Source of the DNA: Lactifluus volemus
Taxonomy: Eukaryota; Basidiomycota; Agaricomycetes; Russulales; Russulaceae
Reading direction: 5' to 3'
Length of the DNA stretch: 64,000 bases
Assembly (NCBI GenBank): GCA_022376515.1
Contig: WTXI01000045.1
Span: forward strand, 1 to 64,000
This document shows positions 13,151-24,300 of the stretch, one piece after another (the first letter of the stretch is position 1; every line of letters begins with the position of its first letter). The notes below the pieces were generated by a model that saw nothing but the letters and a program-made list of their open reading frames with translations, was not told the origin of the DNA and made no database searches. The translations under genes and the position numbers were made by a program.

Positions 13151-15007
13151 TGTTGGAAGCGCAGCGCCGCAGCCTCGCAAGTCACAAGGCGTAAGTCGAA
13201 CCAACGCGTGGTGACACGTTACGTGACGCGTGATCACTTATACCTGACGATACCAGTTTTGGACAGACGTTATGTATGTTTCATCTTATTGCCCCAATCT
13301 TTTCATTTCTATAGTGTTCCACCATTATTACTGACATATTACCTTCACTAATTATCTCAGTTAGTCATCAGGAAAATCCAAGTTTTTCTTAACAGCGCTT
13401 GAGCATGCTTAATATGACTTAACAACACTTCTAAGCACTTTTAAGCAAAATGTCTCTAAGCTGGCCATGCTTAGGCTAAGCTAGGTCTTCTCCTTAATTT
13501 GACTTAGCCAGGGCTTATTGATGCTTATTTTGGGCTTAGTTCACTTAAATGGCAGCTTAGATCTGTGCTTACCAAAAGCTTTCAAGCAGACAGATTTAGG
13601 GCAATAAAAATCATATATTGAGCTAAACTACAACATGACTATGTACAGGAGACAATGGTTCCACCAGCCCTGGTGGAACAGCCCTGGCAGGGGTGGGGGC
13701 TGCAGGGCCACAGGGAGGTGGTGGTGGTGGTGGTGGAGGCGTGGGAGGAGGCCGCGGGAGGCGCGGGAGGAGGCGCGGGAGGGTGCGTGGGGCGTGGGAG
13801 GCGCGAACGCGCGGGAGGAGATGAGGCGTGTAGAAGGCACGAGAGAACGCGCGGGCGGAGGCGAGGCGCATGGGAGGCGAGAGAGAACGCGCGGGAGGAG
13901 GCGAGGCGCACGGGAGGCACGAGAGAACGCACGGGACGCACAGGAGGCGCGGGGCACGAGGGAGCGAGGAAGCGCAGGAGAAGGCGCGGGATGTGGGAGG
14001 AGGCGTGGGAGGCGGCACGGGAGGCGCGGGAGGAGGTGCGGGAGGCGCGGGAGGAGGCACGGGAGGAGGCGCGAGATGTAGGAGGAGGAGGCGCAGGGGG
14101 TGGTGGTCCAGGCAGCAGAGGCAGCAGCGCGGGAGGAGGTAGTCGAGGAGGAGGAGGCGACGAAAAAAAAGAAAAAAAGTCAGTTCGTGTTGAGGCGGGG
14201 CAGGCAGCGTGATAACGTACCAGGACGTCGGCGCAGGCAGCGCGACAACGTAGACTGCCTCACAGAGGCAGTGGATCCAAGAGGAAACAAAAGCGGTGGG
14301 GGAGGCGCGGGCACAGGAGGCGCATGACGATGCGAAGAGGCAGAGCCAGAACAAGAGCCAGAGCCAGAGCCAGAGAGGGAGGCAGAGAGGGAGGCAGAGA
14401 AGGAGGCAGAGAAGGAGGCAGAGGCAGGGGCAGAGAAGGAGGGGACGTGGAGGAGGCAGCGGTGGGACGTGTTGGGGCGAGGCAGACAACAGCGGAGGGG
14501 GATAGAGAGATGGAAAGGGGCGGCAGACTCGAGAGGCACGAAAATCAACATTGTGCAAACAGTAGTAAATAATACACCCACTGTAACGACTTAGCGAAAA
14601 TTTCACGAGTCGCGACTTAGCATATTTTTTTTCGGACTTTAGTTAAATTACATAAATTAATTTTTTATTTCTGTTTTGCTTGTCTTAAGTGTCTTACACA
14701 TCTTAATTACTTAATGTGCTTATCTTTGGCCTTGATTTGCTTACTTGTTGTACATACTCATTTTCTAAGTAAAAAATAAGCAGCTTGAGCAACTTGACAG
14801 GCTTAAAAATGAAATAAGCTAGTTAAGCTGACTAAGTTTTTTCTGGATTTTCCTGATGCTACCTACTACCTTAAGTACTGTAACAATTGTGTCCCGCGGA
14901 CCTCAGTCCTTTCTCTTTCTGACTGAGGATAGTATCTTATCATTTCTTCACTTCTAAGTTACTTACTATCTACCTAGCCTCAGGATTGATTCTCATCCAA
15001 TACATGC
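13146..15007. repeat. Solo LTR (TGTTGG...CCAATA family) with 5-bp TSD, host of a nested element
   Basis: Comparison with the right unit (…GCGCATGC|AGGGTA… near 20415-20430) gives an exact insertion: 13151 TGTTGG to 15002 CCAATA, flanked by CATGC at 13146-13150 and 15003-15007. Subtracting the TIR element at 13366-14858 leaves about 359 bp, close to the related solo LTR at 44378-44731 (354 bp). Both start TGTTGGrAGyGCAG, carry GCAGCCTCGCAAG and a CCTCAGTC...GACTGAGG inverted motif, and end CCAATA. No internal retroelement genes are present, so it is a solo LTR. Confidence 0.82.
13366..14858. mobile_element. Non-autonomous TIR element with CTTA/TAAG subterminal arrays and purine-rich core
   Basis: Perfect 15-bp inverted termini CATCAGGAAAATCCA (13366-13380 and complement at 14844-14858) bound 1,493 bp inside a solo LTR. 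About 200 bp at the left end hold roughly 16 CTTA or TAAG motifs, and a similar density fills the right 260 bp; such clustered subterminal motifs are typical transposase-binding regions of DNA transposons. The core (about 13690-14510) is strongly purine-rich on the plus strand, built from imperfect GCGGGAGGAG- and GGCAGAG-type units. It has no transposase. Flanking bases allow a TA duplication if the element is taken one base longer on each side, but no TSD is certain. Confidence 0.72.
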
Positions 15008-15889
15008 AGGGTATGCAAGCACAGCCAATGACGAATCGACAATGGTACGAGTGATGATGATGTTGCACCATAAAACATCGAGGGCCTCTGCTGGAACGTT
15101 CGAGTTGTAGTTGTGGTCGTAGCTGGACCTGACACTGCCAGCGGATCCATCATGGGGCGATGCGAGGTCGGAGCTGCGGGTGCGGCGCGGGTAGCTGGTA
15201 CTGTTTCCGGTTCCCGTGCTCGCGCTTGCGCAGGCATGTGCAAGTGCCATCGGGGTATTTGAGACATTTGTTCAGAGCACATACCTCTGCTCCTGCTCCA
15301 GATTCTAGTCAAATGCCACAAACTGCGTGGATTGGAGCATTTGCAACAATAGGGGTGACTTGAATAGGGGCAAAGTCAACAAGGCAGTCCGAGTCTATGT
15401 TGTTATTGCCACCGTGACTTGGGCAAATTCACATGCAGCTTATGGTTCGTGTGCCTGAGCCTGGTGTGTCTCAGTCTGATTGATGTGATATGATACTGCT
15501 AAGTTACTGCTCTTACTAATATAAATATAGGTTTCACAAAAGCAGGGCCAGAAGTCAGAGTATGGAAGAGGAAACGGGAAAAGAGAAGATCATGATCGTG
15601 TCAGTATGTCGTCAAAATAAATCCTTATCAGAGATGGTTATTGCGTGATATGATGATGACAGTGATGAAGGTTCTGTGATGGCCAGGGGGAAAAAAAGGC
15701 TCAGCCAAAAATACAAAAAGGAGGACAGTACTTTGTAAAAAACCACATAAACATGCGAGAACGCACGTACACAATATCAGAGGGCTGGACCAAAATTCAC
15801 GCGTGCCATGATCCATCCAAATACAATAGGTCATGAGGAAAGCCCACTGGGCACAACTTACTTACACATGGGAGAGAATCTGCCCCCAA
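15003..15889. other. Duplicated spacer, left unit
   Basis: It matches 20416-21311 of the right unit. The minus-strand open stretch 15250-15003 (GTGNSTSYPR, DLASPHDGSA) is conserved with 20660-20430, suggesting a former or unannotated small gene. Otherwise nothing is recognisable. Confidence 0.35.
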
Positions 15890-16589
15890 TTATGACGCCT
15901 GACCTTGATATCGCTTTATCAAGTCGCGCAGTCGTGCCTGTCCAAATGCGAGTTCTGTCTTAAAACCACCGCCGTTCACAAGCGGCGGTCGCTGCTGACC
16001 CACAGCAGGGGAGGGTGTCAAAGACTGAGGGTGGGGATGGAGCTTGGGCTGAGGTGGCTGAGATGAAGGTGGGGAAGAATCGCTACGATTAGCGGATGGG
16101 GTAGATGTGGGGATAAGAGGCGGTCGTGCGAGGGATGCAGTCGTCGATAGTACAGGAGTCGCAATGGAGGAGGACAGCGCGGGCGAAGACGGCGTCGCTG
16201 CTGCTGCTGAGCCGAGTCCGAAGAGAGCACGTGGAGCACGAATAGGATCTCTCTCCTTTCCTGCGGCTGCTGTACCAAGAGCACGTCTGTCCTCGTCCTT
16301 CGCAGCAGTAATCGGCTTGATTGGAGTAGGAGTAGATGTGGGTTTGTTCGCGGCTGCCGTTCTGATTCGCGCGGTTCGCGCCACATTGCCGTTGTTTGGG
16401 CCTTCTGGCATTGCTCGCGTCGGCTTTGGTGTCGATGTACCAGCACTTGTGGCCTTGGCTGCTTCTGCCCATATGGAGGCCACTGCCGTGACTTTCCCAC
16501 CACGCCCACTGCGCACAGACTTGACATCATACTTCGCCTCTGCCGCAAGGGTAGGTGGGAATCTATGTGCGAGCTGCCGAACAGGTGCG

Positions 16590-18163
16590 GGCGCTGTTGA
16601 AATATACGCAGCTTAGATGAGATTAGATAACGCTAGATAACAAGCGTTCAGTTCGAGGTATGCGAGACTATATTAAACAAGCGATGTACCTAGATAACAA
16701 GCGCTGAGTAATACGACGCGTCAGTCCCAAATATAGTATATGAGATGATATAAACAAATACTCACTTCAGTTCGAGGTATGCGAGACTGAAGTGATAGGG
16801 CCAGAAAACTGTTCGTTAAATACCTAAAATGAGCGTGCATTGGCCATAAGGGTCATAAAATAATAGTACAATCAAGACAATCAATTTATTGTACTTTGTA
16901 AGAATGTAGAGAGCGTGCGCATATAATAAAAATGTCTTTAATCTTTTTTTTTTTTTTTACTAAGCGATGTATTAGGTAGAGAAGATAGTAATCTAGGTTA
17001 CCTAACAGCTCTAGCCTAATGCGCTGAAGCGGGCCACTAGGGTCCGGACTCGGAGGGAGGATAAAAAATGCGTTTACGCACATCCCGGATATGGGATAGT
17101 GTGGGGCTCAGGAGGCGGGGCTACCGCGTTTACTACCCACTAAAAAACCTCGTCTCGAGTGATCCAATCTGGATGGAGTTCCTGGAATTTCTTTTTAAGG
17201 GCATTTTCCCAGGTTATTTTAACCCTTGTCATTGGTGATTTCGCTCTCAAGGTTTTTGTCACCGCTACCTTGTCATCGGGTTATCGTGTTCTTTGTGTGT
17301 ATTACTTTTGTCTTATCTCCAATTTATTCTTATTCTTTCTCTAGCATTTTGACATCAGGGAGGAGGGGTGATGGCGGCATTTTTCGCTTGTTGTTGGTGC
17401 ACAAGGGGCCTGTCTTGCGGCAGTGACGGGTGGCAGGGGTGGGTCTCGGTTGGCATATTAGCCGATTGATGGTGCCTTGTTTTCCAGGGGGTTGGTTTCT
17501 CTTCGGGGTTTGTTCCGAGCGGGTGTCTGAAAGGGCTCTTTTTCCGCTTTGGAGTTGGTCTGTGGGGGGAATGTGGGGGCGTCATCCATGTTGGTGAGGA
17601 GTTGGGGCAGTTTGGTTGGGTGTTCGTTACAGCGTTCAGTGCATGCTGTCAGGGGGGGGGGGGGGGGTTCGTTATAGTTTTGGATAGTGTACCTTACAGT
17701 TACAGGGGGGGGTGGTTCTCGGACTTGCAGTGGGGGGGTCTTACAGTAAAATCAATATAGGAGGTGATTAAGGTTGGGGTACACGGTTTTATTTGTTTTC
17801 TGGGGGTTATTACGGGGGTGGGGGGGTAGCATTGTCTAGGCTAAGGGGTTGCATAGGACCGGTCAAGTGGTCATAGAGGTTCAGTCTCTCTGGCCCTCTG
17901 GGTCTGGAGGGGGTCTGCGGTGGTCTACGCATTTCTGGAGTGGTCATCTCCTAGGGGGCGGTTGGTGTCTCCGAGAGTGAGTTGTATGCTCTTTCTCAAC
18001 CTTGCCTTCGCCGGAGCGAAGGGTTGTCTAACCTGTAACCATGGTGGTGGTTCGGGTTCAAGGTCCCCAAATGTCTTTAATCAATAAACTACATTGTACG
18101 CTTGGACCCGGCTATATCCGGTCCGGGAATGTTCTCGCGCTCCCGGCCCGTCTCAACAGGCGC
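16590..18163. repeat. Solo LTR (TGTTGA...TCAACA family) with TSD GGCGC, host of a retroposon
   Basis: Insertion bounds follow from the intact copy, where the site reads GTGGGCGCAGGCG. Here GGCGC (16590-16594) precedes TGTTGA (16595) and recurs at 18159-18163 after TCAACA (18158). Without the nested retroposon and its duplicated target it is about 425 bp. It shares with the LTR at 61386-61757 the end GTCTCAACA, GATTAGATA repeats and the hairpin CACTTCAGT...ACTGAAGTG, and a diverged partial copy lies at about 37640-37820. Confidence 0.82.
16930..18082 (-). mobile_element. Poly(A)-tailed non-LTR retroposon with 14-bp TSD
   Basis: AAATGTCTTTAATC occurs at 16930-16943 and again at 18069-18082. 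Between them lie 1,125 bp that begin on the plus strand with 15 T (16944-16958), i.e. a minus-strand element ending in poly(A). This is the signature of target-primed reverse transcription. The minus-strand 5' end starts GGGGACCTTGAACC; a 76-aa basic, Pro/His-rich frame lies at 17585-17355. No reverse transcriptase is present, so it is a truncated or internally deleted LINE or a non-autonomous derivative. A 14-G run lies near 17651-17665. Confidence 0.78.
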
Positions 18164-18615
18164 AGGCGTGAGGGATATTGGTGCACGACGAAGAGTAGCC
18201 ACTGGTATGAAACCAGACGAACGTGAATTTGGCTGGGACACGACAACCGGTGCGGTTGTGGGTGAAGCAAAATCGACTTCTGGGGCTGAGGCCAGTTTTG
18301 GTGAAGAGGACAAATTCGGATTGACCTCTGACGTAACCTCCGGTTCCGGCACCAGCACACTCGTGCGCGGCCAAGTTGCCTAGCCACTTCTGCGACGCGA
18401 CCCTTCGCTGCGCGCTTCAAACGTGCACCGTCGTCACTCCAACTAATACAGCTAACCTCTGATAGATGATACTAGACCTCATACAATGAGAAGTGCATGC
18501 ATGTACAATAAAAATGTCCTACAACTGGTCTGAGAGTCTGTCCACACTGCCCAGGAATGTTCCTGCACAAGTTGTTGGTGTCATTCCCAATATGGTGCAT
18601 GACTTGGTTGCTCAC

Positions 18616-19114
18616 TTAACGCAACGCATGCGAGCTACCGTTAGCGCAACAACCATCGAGGCACTGCGATATAGTTTGGCCGTTGGGTAAGAAATTGCAT
18701 TCGAAGCTGCAAAATTGGGTGCATGTAGAGTTAGAAGAAGGCACGTTGCAAAGACAGGGGTAGGTGATAGGCTCTAAGTACGGGTTCACCCCGTTTGTTG
18801 GAATTTGTCGGGTCACAACAGTTCTCCATGGGACGGTATTCTCGCCACTCGAGTGGGATGCGGGGAGCCTGTAGGCCTCGGCGATCGAGCTCGTTTGGGT
18901 AGGTAAGTCCGACACAGGCCCCGAGGCGATGGGAGGCATGTCTTGGGAACTGGTGGCGATGAGAGCCTAGTCAAGAAGGTCAGATTGATCAAGGCTGAAT
19001 CCGCAACGAGCATGCCTTCAAGTTCTGGTTCAGCCTCTTCGGCCCGTTGGCGTCGCCATTAGTCGGCACTGCCGATGCAGCGAGGGGAACAAGAAGAGCA
19101 GTCAAGAATAACAT
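18616..19114 (-). CDS. Small secreted 8-cysteine protein, copy II
   Basis: Exons 19114-19008 and 18949-18616 give 146 aa. The signal peptide is the same as in copy I, and a 58-nt intron (GTTGCG/CACCAG) is at the same position. The mature region keeps the C-x-C, three single Cys, C, CC arrangement (PCLCN, STC, QFC, FEC, QC, GCC) but the sequence between and after cysteines has changed and the tail is longer (NGSSHALR). Conserved cysteines with altered loops fit a secreted protein kept under selection, possibly an effector; this is inference. The promoter region carries the same CGA/CGG microsatellite (about 19255-19277). Confidence 0.72.
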
Positions 19115-21311
19115 TGTAGTCAAAACGGTGTAGTAAGGTGATAGATGTTTGAGGGAGGAGCTTGTCGGGTGTGTCACCAAGCGTGCTAGAAGGAATTTTT
19201 TTTTCGAGCGACTTGGTTACGCAGATAGATACTAGAAGTATCATAGTAGTTAGAACGACGACGGCGACGGCGACGACAATGGGAGGTAAACACCAAGGAA
19301 ACAGAAGGAAGTGAATGAAAAAACACGAAAGGTTGGAAACCGAGGGAGGTCATTAGAATCGAGGCGACTTTCATATATGTTGAAAGACTACGGCGATACC
19401 AGTAAATGAGCGCACTGGCATGTTCGGTCTTGTCGGAGATGCCGGGGCCCAGTAGATCACAAACACCGTCAGAGAGGTCTCCCCTCAGCTCATTTGATCA
19501 AGTTATTATGTATGCGCTAGCGGCACAGCACCGCATCTTGAAAACCGACTCAGGCGGTCAGTGATGGTCGAAATAAACCAGCTACCTGTGACTGGGCTGG
19601 GCGTACTCTACAAGGTCGCACGGAAATGTGGACGATAAGCGAAAAACGGTTACTATCATCGATGCATCATCATCTCCATTATCTGATATGCGATATAATG
19701 CCATGATTTAGATCAACTTTTGGTGATACGCTCTCTCGAAGGGGAACAGACTGCATTTTACCATGTATATATAACATTGAAAACCCAAAAAAAAGGCTAT
19801 AAAAAATGTGCCTCAGGGCCAAAAGGTTAAAAATATTATATTCAATCGGTGAACGTCGGAGAGGGGGAGTAGAGAAGCTGGTGTTTAGAAAAAACTGCAC
19901 GAGGGGGCAGTGAGGAAGAAGGAGGACCTCGGATGCGCACGTGACTCAACCCGCGTCGACCTGGAAATAGCCCATCAACGCCCCGTCCGGTTCTGTATCT
20001 GTATCTACCCACGCGTTAGCAGCAGCACCTCCATTTTCATCATCCTGTGCCCCTCCCCATCTCCGAGTCCGCATTCGAACTATAGTAGTCCTTCTGATAT
20101 CAGCCATCAGACTGTCCTCAGTCCAGAGCCCTTCTCGAACACCCTAGCTGGCGCAGCAGGGGCGCTCAATGGAACACGATTTAAGGGAGGAGGAGGAGCA
20201 CTGGCGAACACGTCGTCCTCAGCGCCGCCGTTGCCGCGGTGACGGTGTGTTAGTGTTGGTGGTGGTGAAGACGTAGCGCACTTCATGTAGATGCGCACTT
20301 CTTGTCCAGCTCCTTGCAGAGCGCGGCACTAGTACAAAGTCCATTGAGGGATGTCTCACGATGCGAGCTCGAGCGCTGAACTGGCAAGATGGGAGTTGGC
20401 GACAGGGGCGCATGATGCGCATGCAGGGTACGCGAGCGCGGCCAACGATGATGGTACGAGTGATGACGATGTAAGATAGAACATCGAGGGCCTCTGCCGG
20501 AACGTTCGAGTCGTAGTTGTGGTCGTAGCTGGACCCGACACTGGCAGCGGATCCATCATGGGGCGATGCGAGGTCGGGGCTGCGGGTGCAGCGCGGGTAG
20601 CTGGTACTGTTTCCGGTTCCCGCGCTCGCGCTCGCGCATGTGCAAGTGCCGTTGGGGTATTTGAGACATATGTTCAGAGCACATATCTCTACTCCTGCTC
20701 CAGATTCCAGTCAATTGCCACAAACTGCGTGCATTGGAGCACTTGCAATGATAAGGGTGACTTGAATAGGGGCAAAGTCAACAAGGCAGTCCGAGTCCAA
20801 GTTAGACTGTGTTGTATTGCCACCGTGACTTGGGCAAATTCACGTGCAGCTTATGGTGCTGTGTGCCTGAGCCTGGTGTGTCTCAGTCTGATTGACGTGA
20901 TATGATACTGCTAAGTTACTGCTCTTACTAATATAAATATAGGTTTCACAAAAGTAGGGCCAGAAGTCAGAGTATGGAAGAAGAAACGGGAAAAGAGAAG
21001 ATCATGATCGTGTCAGTATGTCGTCAAAATAAATCCTTATCAGAGATGGTTATTGCGTGATATGATGATGACAGTGATGAAGGTTCTGTGATGGCCAGGG
21101 GAAAAAAAAGGCTCAGCCAAAAATACAAAAAGGAGGACGGTAGTTTGTAAGAAGCACATAAACATGCGAGAACGCACGTACACAAATATCGTGAAACAAC
21201 AGAGGGCTGGACCAAAATTCACGCGTGCAATGACTCATCCAAATACAATAGGTCATGAAGAAAGCCCACCGGGCACAACTTACTTACACATGGGAGAGAA
21301 TCTGCCCCCAA
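19115..21311. other. Duplicated spacer, right unit, with possible small gene
   Basis: Minus-strand 20690-20219 is open over about 150 codons (NGTCTCAS, GTGNSTSYPR, PAEALDVL, SCQFSARA) with conservation in the left unit, but no clear start, stop-exon or family. The rest shows no gene. Confidence 0.3.
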
Positions 21312-24300
21312 TCATGACGCCTGACCTTGATATCGCTTTATCAAGTCGCGCAGTCGTGCCTGTCCAAATGCGAGTTCTGTCTTGAAACCACCGCCGTTCA
21401 CAAGCGGCGGTCGCTGCTGACCCACAGCAGGGGAGGGTGTCAAAGACTGAGGGTGGGGGTGGAGCTTGGGCTGAGGTGGCTGAGACGAAGGTGGGGAAGA
21501 ATCGCTACGATTAGCGGATGGGGTAGATGTGGGGCTAAGAGGCGGTCGTGCGAGGGATGCAGTCGACGATAGTACGGGAGTCGCAATGGAGGAGGACAGC
21601 GCGGGCGAAGACGGCGTCGCCGCCGCCGCCGAGCCGAGTCCGAACAGAGCACGTGGAGCACGAATAGGATCTCTCTCCTTTCCTGCGGCTGCTGTACCAA
21701 GAGCACGTCTGTCCTCGTCCTTCGCAGCAGTAATCGGCTTGGTTGGAGCAGGAGTAGATGTGGGTTTGTTAGCGGCTGCGGTTCTGGTTCGCGCCGCATT
21801 GCCGTTGTTTGGGCCCTCTGGCATTGCTCGCGTCGGCTTTGGTGTCAATGTACCGGCACTTGTGGCCTTGGCTGCTTCCGCCCATATGGAGGCCACTGCA
21901 GTGACTTTCCCACCACGCCCACCGCGCGCAGACTTGACATCATACTTCGCCTCTGCCGCAAGGGTAGGTGGGAATCTATGCGCGAGCCGCCGAACAGGTG
22001 TGGGCGCAGGCGTGAGGGATATTGGTGCACGACGAAGAGTAGCCACTGGTATGAAACCAGACGAACGTGGATTCGGCTGGGACACGACAACCGGTGCGGT
22101 TGTGGGTGAAGCGAGATCGACTTCTGGGGCTGAGGCCAGTTTTGGTGAAGAGGACAAATTCGGATTGACCTCTGACGTAACCTCCGGTTCCGGCACCGGC
22201 ACCGGCTCGTGCGCGGCCAAGTTGCCTAGCCACTCTGCGACGCGACCCTTCGCTGCGCGCTTTAAACGTGCACCATCGTCATCCCGCGCTTCACGTTTAT
22301 CCTTCTTCTTCTTTCCCCTCCTTTCTTTGTCTTTCCCCCTTTCCTTTTCTTTCGAATCAGACTTGAAAGACTTGCGCGAGCGTGCCTTGTGCGTTCCACG
22401 CTCACTGCCAGACGAGGCGCCCGTGCCTTTGCCCTGCCGATGCGTCCGTCCATCCGCATCCGCATCATCTCCCTCCGCTTCTTCGTCTGGTTCTCCCCCC
22501 ACTGAAGGCGGCGTGACGTCGACGTTCACGTTTCGCCCACCAAAGTCCTCCTCAGCGCCAAGCGCCAAACTCGAGATCGCGCTTTCGTTTACCGCCGCGC
22601 CCGCACCGTCATCGTCTGCTTGTTCCTGAGCCATCGACTTTCCCGGAACAGGCAAGGGAACAGGAACAGGTGGTGGCGGGGGTGTGTCCGTAGACATGGG
22701 CGAGAGGACGGCACGTGCATCTGGAGGAGGTAAACTAGGGTGCTTGCGCGTCCCGACTTGCTGAACAAGGCGTCGCTCAAGTGCATCTAGGCCACTATCC
22801 GCTTCTTCTCCGTGCGATAGGAATACAGGTCTCTCACGGGGTAGCGGTGGGCGTAAAATTGATAGCGCAGAGAGAGACGGGGTGCGAGGAACTGGTCCTG
22901 CTTCTGCCTCTTCGTTCTCTTCAAATTGCACATGTTCTTGTTGCTGGAATATTTCCTGTGCGACGGGCAGACGGTTCGCACCGTAACCAGATGGTTTTCC
23001 TGATGGCACGGGCGGCAGTGGAAGAGTTTTGTCGGCGGCAGCCAGCCGCTCCTTTTCAGCTCTAGCCTTGGCTTCCATCTCTGCCGCGGCACGCGCAGCC
23101 ATCTCTTCGAGTCTGACTACGCTCAAACACCTCGTCCTCGTCCCCAATCTACAATGGCTCTGCGAAAGGGGGTCGTCGTTATCAACTATGCTATGCGTTT
23201 CGGTAATGGTCGTCGGCGAGGGCATCGGCTTGGGTGATAATACATCTGGCCCGGTTGGCGAGGCTAGTTGGGCTGGAGGTGAGACAGAGCGGGCGCGCGA
23301 GGTCGCACGGAGGTGGTGCGATATACGCGCCGCACGCGCACCATGGCCTGTAGCCTGCTCCGGCGGTAGTGCGTACTGCTGCTGCTCATATGGGGAAGGT
23401 AGGTGATGGTCTTGTGTGCCCAACCCAGGTAGGCCAGACGACAGAGCAGATGCTTCTGGTACCCCACCATTGACACTCGCCGGACGGGGTGAAGGATAGT
23501 AAGGATTGCTAATGTATGCGGGAGGGGGCGATGGGAACCACAGCCGCCCATCGTGGGCTCGATAAGGTGGAATTACGAGTTGTAAATTCAAAGGAGTCGA
23601 GGTCGATTGAGGTAGTGATGGTAGCTGCACGGAGTATGCGTTGAAGTGTGGTTGTATTGGGTTTGGGTAGGACATGGGCGTGGTTAAGGGCGGAGAAGCA
23701 GCTGGCGGAGGCGAATTGGAATAATTATAGTTCGGATACACATCAGAAAATACGTCTGGAGATGGATACGGGTATGGTTCCGGCGGAGGTGGGGGCAGAG
23801 AAGCGGTGTGAAACGCTGCCACTGGTAGCTCGAGCACGATGTCTTTACTACACAGCACCTCTTCCATTAGTCTATATTCCTCAAGGGAAAGGATGTACCG
23901 CACCTGCCTAGAGGCATGGCTATTCGCACGGTGACGACGCCACGAACCTCGAATAATGGTGGTGTGTGCTTTGAGGGTCCCACTTCTTCTTCATCTGCGT
24001 CGCCACCATGCCGCGGGTGCGCAAAGATGGTGCGGGCAGTGCGTGGAACATCAAACATGAGCTGTGCAATACCTTCAGTCCCCGGGTGCGCAGTGTATTC
24101 GGGTCCACGAAAAGCGATGTTTGCGAGTGTGTCTGAGATTTGTAATGGGGGTGGTGGCTTCTTGCCTGTGGAACCAGCAGGCAATGGTAGGTGCAATTGG
24201 CGGCTGAGCGTAACATGTACACCTGTCGTCTACTCAATATCATCAACACGCGTGGGAAAGACGAGATGAAGGAAAGAATGGGGACACACCCTCTTTGCGG

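Larger units (their letters stand above)
15890..18430 (-). pseudogene. 3' fragment of alpha-arrestin gene, split by LTR insertion
   Basis: 15890-16594 and 18159-18430 together correspond to the C-terminal exon part of the intact arrestin gene (21312-22276). They end in the same LRDLIKRYQGQAS terminus. The fragment lacks both arrestin domains because the duplication breakpoint is inside the gene, and an LTR (16595-18158) splits what remains. It cannot encode a functional arrestin. Differences from the intact copy are spread out, with small indels in Ala/Thr-rich parts. Confidence 0.85.
11432..18435. repeat. Segmental duplication, left unit (disrupted)
   Basis: This segment aligns with 18436-22280 in the same order: 8-Cys secreted gene, spacer, and 3' part of the alpha-arrestin gene. 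It is longer only because of two insertions, 13151-15002 and 16595-18158. It ends at ...CACCGTCGTC, directly abutting the right unit, so the duplication is tandem and its breakpoint lies inside the arrestin reading frame. Frequent single-base differences show it is not recent. Confidence 0.85.
18436..22280. repeat. Segmental duplication, right unit (intact)
   Basis: This is the unbroken counterpart of 11432-18435. It includes the second secreted 8-Cys gene, spacer, and the 3' half of the intact alpha-arrestin gene. It provides the empty-site sequence for both LTR insertions in the left unit. Confidence 0.85.

Noticed and set aside
13623..14606. 327-codon minus-strand frame rich in Pro, Leu and Arg, and antisense 185-codon frame.
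   Set aside because: It lies in the purine-rich core of the TIR element; low complexity removes stops on both strands and no domain is visible.
21529..22629. 366-codon plus-strand frame.
   Set aside because: Antisense shadow of the low-complexity arrestin C-terminus.
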